Assembly (NCBI GenBank): GCA_023435335.1
Contig: JAEYRU010000162.1
Coordinates: 1 to 8,043 of the forward strand
Length of the DNA stretch: 8,043 nucleotides
DNA from: Pseudomonadota bacterium
GTDB taxonomy: Bacteria; Pseudomonadota; Alphaproteobacteria; Rhizobiales; Rhizobiaceae
Direction: 5' to 3'
Part shown: positions 1-6,059 of the stretch, piece after piece
How positions within the stretch are numbered: the first letter of the stretch is position 1
Layout of the letters: each line of letters begins with the position of its first letter
Translations under genes and position numbers: made by a program
Notes under the pieces: generated by a model
The model's input: only the letters and a program-made list of their open reading frames with translations
What the model was told of the DNA's origin: nothing
Databases searched by the model: none

Positions 1-2
1 AC

Positions 3-530
3 TTTGCCGTTTCCACGTGCGGCGGCCTGCACCTCGCGGTCAACAATGCCGGGATCGGCGGCCCGCAGGCAATGGTGGCCGTCTATCCCCTCGACGGCTG
101 GCGTCAGGTGATCGACGTGAACCTGAACGGCGTCTTCTACGGAATGAAATACGAGATCGCCGCGATGCTGAAATCGGGCGGCGGAGCCATCGTCAACATG
201 TCCTCGATTCTCGGCTCGGTCGGCTTTGCCAATTCGAGCGCCTATGTGGCGGCGAAGCATGCGCTGCAGGGCCTGACGAAGACGGCAGCCATCGAGTATG
301 CCAAGCAGGGCGTCCGCGTGAACGCCGTCGGGCCTGCCTTCATCGAAACCCCGCTGCTCACAAAAAACCTCAGCGCCGAAATGCTGGCCGGACTTGCCAG
401 CCTTCATCCGATCGGGCGTATCGGCAAGCCAGAGGAGGTTTCCGCATTGACCTGCTTCCTGCTGTCTGACCGTGCGAGCTTCATCACCGGCAGTTATCAT
501 CTCGTGGATGGAGCCTATACCGCTCCATGA
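3..530 (+). CDS. Short-chain dehydrogenase/reductase (SDR), 5'-truncated by window edge
   Basis: This is the last 175 residues of a classical SDR oxidoreductase, an NAD(P)(H)-dependent cytoplasmic enzyme. The N-terminal Rossmann TGxxxGxG motif lies outside the window; classical SDRs are about 250 residues, so roughly 75 are missing. Visible motifs, numbered from the first full codon: NNAG at about residues 14-17 (stabilises the central sheet), the catalytic Asn in DVNLNG (residue 40), the catalytic Ser in NMSS (residue 68), and the YxxxK pair Tyr81/Lys85 in SAYVAAK. After these come the family's N-A-V-x-P-x-x-I-x-T-P segment and the C-terminal FITGSYHLVDGAY signature (usually TGxxxxVDGG), ending in a TGA stop. 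The tetrad is complete, so it is probably active, but the sequence does not reveal the substrate. The next gene is convergent, so this gene ends its transcription unit here. SDR identity is secure; physiological role is unknown. Confidence 0.93.
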   Translation, partial: FAVSTCGGLHLAVNNAGIGGPQAMVAVYPLDGWRQVIDVNLNGVFYGMKYEIAAMLKSGGGAIVNMSSILGSVGFANSSAYVAAKHALQGLTKTAAIEYAKQGVRVNAVGPAFIETPLLTKNLSAEMLAGLASLHPIGRIGKPEEVSALTCFLLSDRASFITGSYHLVDGAYTAP

Positions 531-586
531 GTTTCGAGATGCAGGGACGCGGCTGATGCGATCGCACCTGCGTAAAGTCCAGGCCT

Positions 587-612
587 CCGCGCCGGCCTGA
601 AGTTCGGCGCGG
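587..612. terminator. GC-rich hairpin between convergent genes, possible bidirectional terminator
   Basis: A perfect 8-bp inverted repeat (CCGCGCCG at 587-594 and CGGCGCGG at 605-612) encloses a 10-nt loop in the 110-bp gap between the SDR stop and the stop of the convergent acyl-CoA synthetase/GNAT gene. Its position suits a shared terminator. No clear T-tract follows on either strand, so it is not a canonical intrinsic terminator and may only be a 3'-end stabilising structure. Confidence 0.35.
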
Positions 613-640
613 GTACCGGTTTGACAGTATCAAGTCAGCC

Positions 641-3331
641 TCACTGCCCTCCCAGCTCGATGCGCACGAGTGAAAGTCCGGGTTCGTCCGGGTGGCGCGT
701 CACCCCGAAGCCAAATTCGCGGCACATCTGCAGCATCTTGGTATTCTCGGGGAGCACGAAGCCCTCCACGACGCCGATGCCCTCGGCTCGGGCGAAGTCC
801 AATATGCGGTCCAGCAGGGTCCAGCCGAGACCGTGCCCCTGCAGGTCGGTGCGGATGAGGAGCGCGTATTCGCCCGCCGTGCGGTCGGGATCGCAGGACA
901 GGCGCCCTATGCCCACCAACTCGCCCGTGTCCTTTTTCAGCGCCAGGAAGGCCATGTCGCGGTCGTAGTCGAGCTGCGTCAGGCGCACGAGCATTTCATC
1001 GCTGAAGCTCTTGCGCGGGGCCAGGAAGCGCAGCCGGATGTCCTCCGGGGACACCTTCGCCAGGAAATCGGGATAGAGCGACACGTCCTGCGGCCTGATC
1101 GGCCGGATTAGATAGTCGTTGCCGTCCGGCAGCGAGACCTCCTTCTCCCAGTCGGAAGGGTACGGTCGGATGGCCAGTTGCGGGTTGGGGCCGGCCTGTT
1201 CGATCGTCTCGGGATCGATCTCGATCCGCGCGTCGAGCGCGACGACCCCGTCGCTGTCCGCCAGCAGCGGATTGACGTCCATGGCGGCGATGCAGGGAAA
1301 ATCCACGATCAGCTGCGAGAGCCCCTTGAGGGCGCCGATGATCGCATTCCGGTCCGCTGGCTTTCGGTCGCGGAAGCCGGCCAGCAGCCTGCCGATACGG
1401 GTGCGGTCGATCAGGTCGCCTGCCAGCACGGCGTCGAGCGGCGGCAATGCGATCGCGGTGTCGTCCACGACCTCTACGGCGACGCCGCCCGCGCCGAACA
1501 TGATCACCGGCCCGAAGATCGGATCGCGGCTGAGACCCAGGATCAGTTCCTCCGCCTGCTTTCGCACAACCATCGGCTGTACGGCAAAACCCTCGATCTC
1601 GACGCCCGCGGCGGCCTTGGCGGCGCGCGCCTTGATGGTTTCGGCCGCCTCGCGCGCTTCCGCCGGCGAGCCTATGTTGAGGATGACGCCACCGATGTCG
1701 GACTTATGAGAGATCACTTTCGACAGAAGCTTCACCACGATGCGGCCCGATGTCTTCAGCAGGCGCGCGGCGGCCTTCTCGGCCTGCGCGGGCGTGCGCG
1801 CGACGATCGTTTCAGGGACCGGGATGCCGTAGGCGCCGATCACCGCCTTCGCTTCAGGCTCGGTGAGCATGCGCCGCTTTTCCCGGGCTGCGCCTCGAAA
1901 AATCTCCAGGACTGCGTCGCGGTCCACTGCAACGTCCTCGCCATGGCTCGAAGGGACGCGCTTCAGGGCGGACTGCGCACGCGCCCAGTCGCTCAGATAG
2001 CCGACCGCCGTCGCGGCGTCGGCGGGAGTCTCGAAGCTGGCGACACCCGCCTCGTGCAGTATGCGGCGGCCCTCCCGCGCGGTATGCTCGCCCAGCCAGC
2101 AGGTGAGCACCGGCTTGCCGCCGATCAGCCCGTGCTCGGTCAGCCCCGCGACCGCCTTGGCCGCCTCGACGGGAGAAGCGAGACCGGTCGGGCAGTTGAG
2201 CACCAGCACCGCGTCGGTATCCGGGTCTGCAGCGACTGCCTCGACCGCTGCCCTGTAGCGCTCGGGCGGCGCGTCGCCGATGATGTCGACGGGATTGGCG
2301 CGCGACCAGGTCGCCGGCAGTGCCGCGTTCAGTATGCCGAGTGTTGCCTCCGAAAGCTCGGCGAGTTCGCCATTGCAGTCCATCAGCTGGTCGACGGCCA
2401 GCACCCCGGCGCCGCCGCCATTCGTGACGATCCCTACCCGCGAACGCTGCAGCGGCGCGAATCGCGCCGTCGTCTCGGCGGCGTCGAAGAGTTCAGCCAA
2501 CCCCTTGACGCGCAGGATGCCGGCGCGCCCGAGCGCAGCCTCCACCACGCGGTCGGCACCGGAAAGCGCGCCCGTGTGGGTAGCCGCGGCCTTGGCCGCC
2601 TGCTCGTGCCTGCCGGACTTTATCGCGATCACCGGCTTGACGCGCGCGGCCGCGCGCGCCGCTGACATGAACTTGCGCGGGTTGGGCACGGATTCCAGGT
2701 AGAGCAGGATAGTCTTCGTCTTGACGTCGCCTGCCAGCATGTCGAGATAGTCGCCAACGTCGACATCGGCCATATCGCCCAGCGACACGATATGGGAAAA
2801 GCCGAGATTGTTTTCCGCCGCCCAGTCGACCAGCGAGGTGGCGATGGCGCCCGACTGGGACAGGAGCGCGATCCCGCCGGCATCCGCCATCATGTGCGCG
2901 AAGCTGGCGTTGAGTTTCAGCGGCGGGATGATCAACCCCACCGTATTGGGGCCGATGATACGGAAAAGATGCGGCCTCGCCGCATCGAGCATGGCTTGGC
3001 GCAGCCCGTTCTCGGCCGTCAGGCCGGCGGTGATGACCACGGCGGTACGAGTTCCCTTTTCTGCGAACTCGCGGATGAGATCGGGAACCGTGCGCGGAGG
3101 GGTGATTATGACCGCAATGTCCGGCGCCGAAGGGAGTGCCGCCGCGTCCGGGAAGCAGGGAATTCTCCCGATCTCCCGGTATTTGGGGTTGACCGGCCAT
3201 ATGGCTCCCTCGAACCCGCCCTTGACAATGTTATCGAGCACGATCCGACCTACAGACCCCTCGCGCACCGACGCGCCGACGACCGCAACCGACTTGGGGC
3301 GGACGGCGTGTTCGAGATTACGGATAGTCAT
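641..3331 (-). CDS. NDP-forming acyl-CoA synthetase fused to GNAT acetyltransferase (Pat/PatZ-like)
   Basis: An 896-residue cytoplasmic protein with the architecture of Salmonella Pat / E. coli PatZ (about 886 aa), which acetylate lysines of acetyl-CoA synthetase and other proteins. Domains: N-terminal CoA-binding Rossmann domain (about 8-135, with VAVVGAS and later GPNTVG), succinyl-CoA-ligase-like region (about 150-450, with LLSQSGA and the THTGALSG motif), ATP-grasp region (about 485-705, with HKSDIGGV, then GLSRDPIFGP and MDVNPLL), and a C-terminal GNAT domain (about 738-890). In the GNAT domain, Glu821 (GEYALLIR) aligns by motif with the Pat catalytic Glu, and QGHGLG (831-836) is the acetyl-CoA pyrophosphate loop. 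Unlike the enterobacterial proteins as I recall them, His252 (THTG) is present, as is His542 (SHKSD), so the synthetase half could be active. The ATG at 3329-3331 has AAGGAG 8 nt upstream. It is transcribed alone, divergent from the small gene at 3483. Substrate (acetate, another acid, or a protein lysine) is not decidable from sequence. Confidence 0.9.
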   Translation of the reverse strand: MTIRNLEHAVRPKSVAVVGASVREGSVGRIVLDNIVKGGFEGAIWPVNPKYREIGRIPCFPDAAALPSAPDIAVIITPPRTVPDLIREFAEKGTRTAVVITAGLTAENGLRQAMLDAARPHLFRIIGPNTVGLIIPPLKLNASFAHMMADAGGIALLSQSGAIATSLVDWAAENNLGFSHIVSLGDMADVDVGDYLDMLAGDVKTKTILLYLESVPNPRKFMSAARAAARVKPVIAIKSGRHEQAAKAAATHTGALSGADRVVEAALGRAGILRVKGLAELFDAAETTARFAPLQRSRVGIVTNGGGAGVLAVDQLMDCNGELAELSEATLGILNAALPATWSRANPVDIIGDAPPERYRAAVEAVAADPDTDAVLVLNCPTGLASPVEAAKAVAGLTEHGLIGGKPVLTCWLGEHTAREGRRILHEAGVASFETPADAATAVGYLSDWARAQSALKRVPSSHGEDVAVDRDAVLEIFRGAAREKRRMLTEPEAKAVIGAYGIPVPETIVARTPAQAEKAAARLLKTSGRIVVKLLSKVISHKSDIGGVILNIGSPAEAREAAETIKARAAKAAAGVEIEGFAVQPMVVRKQAEELILGLSRDPIFGPVIMFGAGGVAVEVVDDTAIALPPLDAVLAGDLIDRTRIGRLLAGFRDRKPADRNAIIGALKGLSQLIVDFPCIAAMDVNPLLADSDGVVALDARIEIDPETIEQAGPNPQLAIRPYPSDWEKEVSLPDGNDYLIRPIRPQDVSLYPDFLAKVSPEDIRLRFLAPRKSFSDEMLVRLTQLDYDRDMAFLALKKDTGELVGIGRLSCDPDRTAGEYALLIRTDLQGHGLGWTLLDRILDFARAEGIGVVEGFVLPENTKMLQMCREFGFGVTRHPDEPGLSLVRIELGGQ

Positions 3332-3339
3332 CGGCGGCG

Positions 3340-3345
3340 CTCCTT
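3340..3345 (-). promoter_or_regulatory. Shine-Dalgarno of the Pat-like gene
   Basis: On the minus strand AAGGAG lies 8 nt before the ATG at 3329-3331. This near-ideal spacing supports that start over internal methionines, and the CoA-binding domain begins immediately after it. Confidence 0.7.
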
Positions 3346-3370
3346 CGAATGCTTGCTCTGCTCTGCATCG

Positions 3371-3395
3371 GCACAGCCATCATGGATGGTGGTGC
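3371..3395. repeat. 25-bp imperfect palindrome in divergent intergenic region
   Basis: The arms GCACagCCATC and GATGGtgGTGC flank a central ATG; 9 of 11 positions pair. It lies in the 151-bp gap between the divergent Pat-like gene and the small conserved gene, 40 bp upstream of the former's start codon. The size and symmetry fit a dimeric regulator's operator, but no family assignment can be made from one copy, and chance occurrence is possible. Confidence 0.35.
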
Positions 3396-3429
3396 TGAAT
3401 CAACCGTTCCATTATTTGACTCCGATCAA

Positions 3430-3443
3430 GGGCGGTCCCGCCC
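3430..3443. repeat. Short GC inverted repeat upstream of small conserved gene
   Basis: GGGCGG (3430-3435) and CCGCCC (3438-3443) form a perfect 6-bp inverted repeat with a 2-nt centre, 39 bp before the ATG at 3483. A TTGACT sequence at 3416-3421 resembles a -35 box, but I find no convincing -10 at 16-18 bp spacing. It may be a regulatory site or chance in GC-rich DNA. Confidence 0.2.
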
Positions 3444-3482
3444 GCGTAACCTAGCAATTGAGCATAAGATGGAGATTGCCCG

Positions 3483-3869
3483 ATGACCGAACTAAAGGAC
3501 CTTACCCCGAAATTCCGCCATGTGCGGCTGTTGCTCGCCCGCGAAAAGAATCATCCGGGGGGCGACCGCGAGGAAGGTTTCGATCTGCTGATGCCCCTGG
3601 ACGAGGACGGCAAGCTCGATCCGTCCGAATGGAAGGCGCATCAGGAGGTCTGCAGGGTTCGGCATTTTCGCTCCGGCGAAGACGATCTCGTCGGCCGCTT
3701 GCGCCGGAAGCCTGGCGGTCAGTGGTATTTCGACTACGCCGAGGGTGACCGTGACGACGAGATCGGCTTCCGCCTCGGCGAAGAGCGCTTTGTAACCGGC
3801 GAATACGTGTCGATAAGGAGCGGCGGCGTGATGCACACCTATCAGGTGGCCCGGGTCGAGAAGCCCTGA
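3483..3869 (+). CDS. Conserved hypothetical protein, 128 aa
   Basis: A small, acidic, highly charged protein with no signal peptide, membrane segment or cysteine-rich motif, so probably cytoplasmic. The ATG at 3483 is preceded by GGAG (3471-3474) at 8-nt spacing, which makes the start convincing. The sequence opens with LTPKFRHVRLLLAREKNHP, then has PLDEDGKLDPSEWKAHQEVCRVRHF, a GEDDLVGRL segment, WYFDYAEGDRDDE, and a C-terminal block GEYVSIRSGG followed by HTYQVARVE. That pattern matches, from memory, a widespread uncharacterised alphaproteobacterial protein. The alternating short hydrophobic strands suggest a small beta-rich fold, but this is inference. It is divergent from the Pat-like gene and 111 bp upstream of the bactofilin-like gene. 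I cannot assign a function. Confidence 0.85.
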   Translation: MTELKDLTPKFRHVRLLLAREKNHPGGDREEGFDLLMPLDEDGKLDPSEWKAHQEVCRVRHFRSGEDDLVGRLRRKPGGQWYFDYAEGDRDDEIGFRLGEERFVTGEYVSIRSGGVMHTYQVARVEKP

Positions 3870-3875
3870 GTCCCT

Positions 3876-3924
3876 GAGGCGGGCCGCCGCTCCCGTTTGC
3901 GGAGGATCAAGGCGGCCTCGCCTC
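3876..3924. repeat. Long GC-rich inverted repeat after the small conserved gene
   Basis: Arms GAGGCGGGCCGCC (3876-3888) and GGCGGCCTCGCCTC (3911-3924) pair with one bulged base and enclose a 22-nt loop, which could itself form CCGC/GCGG. It begins just after the TGA at 3867-3869 and lies upstream of the next gene. It could attenuate or terminate transcription between the two + strand genes, but there is no T-tract, so a terminator call is weak. Confidence 0.35.
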
Positions 3925-3970
3925 CCGTAGCGCATCCTCGGCGCCAATCTGGCTCCTGCCCTCGCTCCAT

Positions 3971-3975
3971 GGAGG
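3971..3975 (+). promoter_or_regulatory. Shine-Dalgarno that decides the start of the bactofilin-like gene
   Basis: GGAGG sits 5 nt before the ATG at 3981. It lies inside the longer in-frame reading that would start at 3897 or 3969. Translation from 3981 puts a clean signal peptide at the N-terminus, whereas the 28 residues of the longer reading are arginine/proline-rich and have no upstream ribosome site. Confidence 0.7.
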
Positions 3976-3980
3976 TTCGC

Positions 3981-5156
3981 ATGCGCATGATTTCCCTTTC
4001 CGCCATCCTGTGCGCCCTTCTCATAGCGGCGTCGCCGGCATTGGCGCAGGAGCGCCTGATCCTTGGCGGTGATATCTACACGGCCGGTTCCAGTTCCGTC
4101 CTGGCCGAGCCCGCTGGGCGCGACGTGGTCATGGCGGGCTCGTCGGTCGGCGTGGCCGCCCGCGCCGAAGGCGACGCACTGCTCGGCGGCTTCACCGTTG
4201 ATATCGAGGCCCCGGTCGGGAAGGACGTCTACGCAGCCGGCTTTTCGGTCAATGTAGAGCAGCCGGTAGGCGAGGATCTGACTGCCGCCGGGTTCAATGT
4301 CCGCCTGCGTCGCGGAGCGGTCGTGGGCGGCAATGCCCGCCTTCTCGGCGCGAGGATAAGCGTCGACGGCCAGGTCGCCGGCAGCGTGCTTGCCGCCGGC
4401 GGTTCAGTCAGGATCAACAGCGTCATCGGTGGGGACGTTCGCGTGGCAACGAGCGATCTTTCGTTTGGGCCGGATGCGCGCATCAACGGTACGCTCACCT
4501 ATTCAGCGCCGGACCCCATCGAGATAGCGGACAATGTGACTGCGGCCGAGCGTGTCGTCTTCCAGAAGCTGGAGGCGCCGAGCGCCTCGGACATGGTCGA
4601 CGGCGCGGTGCGCGAGCCTCTGCGCGGCTTCTGGCCGTCCTTCCTGGGCATCACCTTCGGCTTCATCGTCACCATCGCGTTTCTAACTCTGCTGGCGGCC
4701 GTGCTGCTGGCGCTGGCGCCGGTAACCGTGGAACGCGTGCGCCGCGAGACCAGCGCAGCTCCTTTCCGCTCGCTCGGCATCGGTGTGCTGACACTGGGCG
4801 CACTGATAGGATTGATCCCCGTCGCCGCCATCACGATCATCGGCATTCCGCTGATCCCGATCGTGATCCTCACGATCGTCGCGCTGTGGACTCTCGGCTA
4901 TCTGCTCGCTGTCTATGTCGTGGCCTGGCGGATTGCCGGCGGCTTTCGCGTGCTCGCACCCAACAACGGTACGCGGCTGATCGTCATACTGATCGGCCTG
5001 GTGGCGGCGGCGATCCTGAATTTCATCCCGTTCCTTGGCTGGCTGCTAAACCTTGCGCTGGTCCTGCTCGGAATGGGCGGTATCGCGACACAGCTCTTGG
5101 CTCGACTGTCCCGCCCGGCTGCTCCGGCGCCGGAACTGGCGCAACCCATCGCCTGA
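3981..5156 (+). CDS. Exported bactofilin-like (polymer-forming) beta-helix protein with C-terminal membrane domain
   Basis: A 391-residue protein with three parts. Residues 1-22 are a signal peptide (MRM, then a hydrophobic core, cleavage expected after SPALA). Residues about 45-175 are a run of 16-20-residue imperfect repeats of the form G-x-D-(V/A)-x-x-A-G-x-x-V-x-(V/I), for example GKDVYAAGFSVNVEQPV, GEDLTAAGFNVRL, GSVLAAGGSVRINSVI and GGDVRVATSDLSF. This is the right-handed beta-helix pattern of bactofilin / polymer-forming cytoskeletal proteins. Residues about 217-375 hold four or five hydrophobic helices (about 219-248, 264-289, 291-314, 333-352, 354-373), ending in a Pro/Ala-rich tail. 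The signal peptide implies that the beta-helix is periplasmic and anchored in the inner membrane. The start is 3981 because of the GGAGG ribosome site and the signal peptide. It is convergent with phnF. Function is unknown; a structural or envelope scaffold role is inferred. Confidence 0.8.
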   Translation: MRMISLSAILCALLIAASPALAQERLILGGDIYTAGSSSVLAEPAGRDVVMAGSSVGVAARAEGDALLGGFTVDIEAPVGKDVYAAGFSVNVEQPVGEDLTAAGFNVRLRRGAVVGGNARLLGARISVDGQVAGSVLAAGGSVRINSVIGGDVRVATSDLSFGPDARINGTLTYSAPDPIEIADNVTAAERVVFQKLEAPSASDMVDGAVREPLRGFWPSFLGITFGFIVTIAFLTLLAAVLLALAPVTVERVRRETSAAPFRSLGIGVLTLGALIGLIPVAAITIIGIPLIPIVILTIVALWTLGYLLAVYVVAWRIAGGFRVLAPNNGTRLIVILIGLVAAAILNFIPFLGWLLNLALVLLGMGGIATQLLARLSRPAAPAPELAQPIA

Positions 5157-5172
5157 CGTTGCCTCTCAGGCG
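5150..5172. terminator. Hairpin spanning both stop codons of convergent genes
   Basis: CGCCTGA (5150-5156) and TCAGGCG (5166-5172) form a perfect 7-bp stem. The 9-nt loop is exactly the intergenic DNA, so each arm contains the TGA stop of one of the two convergent genes. The geometry suits a shared bidirectional 3'-end structure, but no T-tract follows on either strand, so it is not a standard intrinsic terminator. Confidence 0.4.
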
Positions 5173-5963
5173 GAACGGCCGGTTGCCCGATCAGTGCCGG
5201 CCGTATCCACCCTCAGTTCGACGCGGTCAGCCGCGAAGCTGGTCAGCGAGTAATGGATCGGCCGGCCGAAGAGGTCGTCGTTGATCGCCTCCGTGACGAG
5301 CACGATGGCCCCGGGCGAAAGCTTCAACACCTCGAGTTCATCGTGACCGGCATGCCGCGCGGAGATCGCGGTGGAGCGGCGGACGTAATCGTTTACGCCG
5401 AAGTCCTTCAGCGCTGCGGTGACTGACCCCGAGCGCGCGAATCGATCGGCGATGCCGTCGAACCGGGCTGCGTCAAACCAGCTCGTTGCCCGCGACACAG
5501 GGCGGCTGTCCGCCTCGCTCACCGTCTCCAGCCTGACAACGGACGCGCCCTGCGCAAGTCCGAGGGCGCTGGCAACGCGAGCGTCAGCCTCCTCCAGCGC
5601 ATAGGAAAGCATGCGCGCCGTGCGATCCTTCGCCTGCCCTTCGAGTCCCGTTGAAAACCGCGTGCGCGCGGCAATCGGATAGCTGAGCCGTTCGGGGCGG
5701 ATGGCGAAAGTGCCGCGACCCTGCTCGGAACGTAAGACGCCTTCTTGCACCAAATGCCCGATAGCGCTGCGGACAGTGTGCCGGTTCACACCGAAGCGGG
5801 TCGCAAGCAACGTTTCCGGCGGCAGCCTGCCGTCGCCGTCAGTTCCACCACCGGCCGCCAGCAGGCGTATCTGATCGGCGATCTGCCGCCAGAGCGCCAC
5901 CCCGCTGCGCCGTTCCAGTTGGCCGATCTCCGCACTCTCCCCGGCCGCTCTCGCCACTGTCAT
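5166..5963 (-). CDS. phnF: GntR/HutC-family transcriptional regulator PhnF
   Basis: A 265-residue repressor-type regulator. The N-terminal winged helix-turn-helix (about 22-88) carries WRQIADQIR, RLPPETLLATRFGVNRHTVR and the wing QGRGTF; the C-terminal ligand-binding UTRA domain (about 105-255) ends with the conserved FGRPIHYSLTSFAADRVEL. The LPPE...LA..FGVNRHTVR..I..L...G..R...GRGTF pattern and the adjacent phnGHI identify it as PhnF, which regulates phosphonate uptake and breakdown; ligand and sign of regulation are not visible here. It is divergent from phnG, with a 20-bp operator-like repeat between them. The ATG at 5961-5963 has GGAG only 2 nt upstream, while a GTG two codons inside (5955-5957) would have the same GGAG at 8 nt, so the true start may be 5957. 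The first 18 residues are outside the conserved domain. Its 3' end is 9 bp from the convergent bactofilin-like gene. Confidence 0.92.
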   Translation of the reverse strand: MTVARAAGESAEIGQLERRSGVALWRQIADQIRLLAAGGGTDGDGRLPPETLLATRFGVNRHTVRSAIGHLVQEGVLRSEQGRGTFAIRPERLSYPIAARTRFSTGLEGQAKDRTARMLSYALEEADARVASALGLAQGASVVRLETVSEADSRPVSRATSWFDAARFDGIADRFARSGSVTAALKDFGVNDYVRRSTAISARHAGHDELEVLKLSPGAIVLVTEAINDDLFGRPIHYSLTSFAADRVELRVDTAGTDRATGRSA

Positions 5964-5978
5964 GTCTCCGTCATGGAC

Positions 5979-5991
5979 ATCCGTTACGGAT
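5979..5991. repeat. 13-bp perfect palindrome in the phnF leader
   Basis: ATCCGT, a central T and ACGGAT form a perfect inverted repeat 15 bp upstream of the phnF ATG. It differs in sequence from the 6010-6029 operator candidate, so it is either a separate regulator's half-spaced site or a chance palindrome. Confidence 0.3.
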
Positions 5992-6009
5992 CGGCTATGA
6001 TTTGTTCAG

Positions 6010-6029
6010 TTGTGTAGAACACTATACAA
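6010..6029. promoter_or_regulatory. Candidate PhnF operator between phnF and phnG
   Basis: TTGTGTAG, a 4-nt AACA centre and CTATACAA form a 20-bp inverted repeat matching at 7 of 8 arm positions. It is AT-rich against a GC-rich background and sits in the 96-bp gap between the divergent phnF and phnG, 30 bp before the phnG ATG. GntR/HutC dimers bind such inverted repeats near their own genes, so PhnF is the obvious candidate. A TATACA in the right arm (6023-6028) with TTGTTC at 6002-6007 is a possible phnG promoter, but the 15-bp spacer is short. Overlap with the promoter would fit repression. Confidence 0.65.
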
Positions 6030-6059
6030 ATTCTCATGCGGCTGCAAGGACAAGTGGCG

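Noticed and set aside
17..469. 150-codon + strand frame overlapping the SDR
   Set aside because: The SDR frame contains the intact NNAG, Ser, YxxxK and VDGAY motifs; the alternative frame is arginine-rich noise.
1178..2665. 495-codon open frame on the + strand opposite the Pat-like gene
   Set aside because: It is antisense to a gene with full domain motifs, its translation is rich in Arg/Gly/Asp without recognisable domains, and long antisense frames are common in high-GC DNA with strong third-position bias.
2493..3200. 235-codon minus-strand frame inside the Pat-like gene
   Set aside because: It is a different reading frame of the same strand, with arginine/glycine-rich translation and no ribosome site; the CoA-binding and ligase motifs are in the main frame.
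3416..3452. Sigma-70-like promoter with TTGACT at 3416 for the small conserved gene
   Set aside because: No acceptable -10 occurs at 16-18 bp; the nearest TAACCT is about 25 bp away, so I did not annotate a promoter.
3897..3980. 28-residue N-terminal extension of the bactofilin-like protein
   Set aside because: GGAGG at 3971-3975 and the signal peptide both point to the ATG at 3981; the extension is Arg/Pro-rich and overlaps the 3876-3924 inverted repeat.
6036..6059. Upstream ATG for phnG giving 8 extra residues
   Set aside because: It has no ribosome site and begins 6 bp after the operator candidate, whereas the ATG at 6060 has AAGGA at 9-nt spacing and gives the usual PhnG length.
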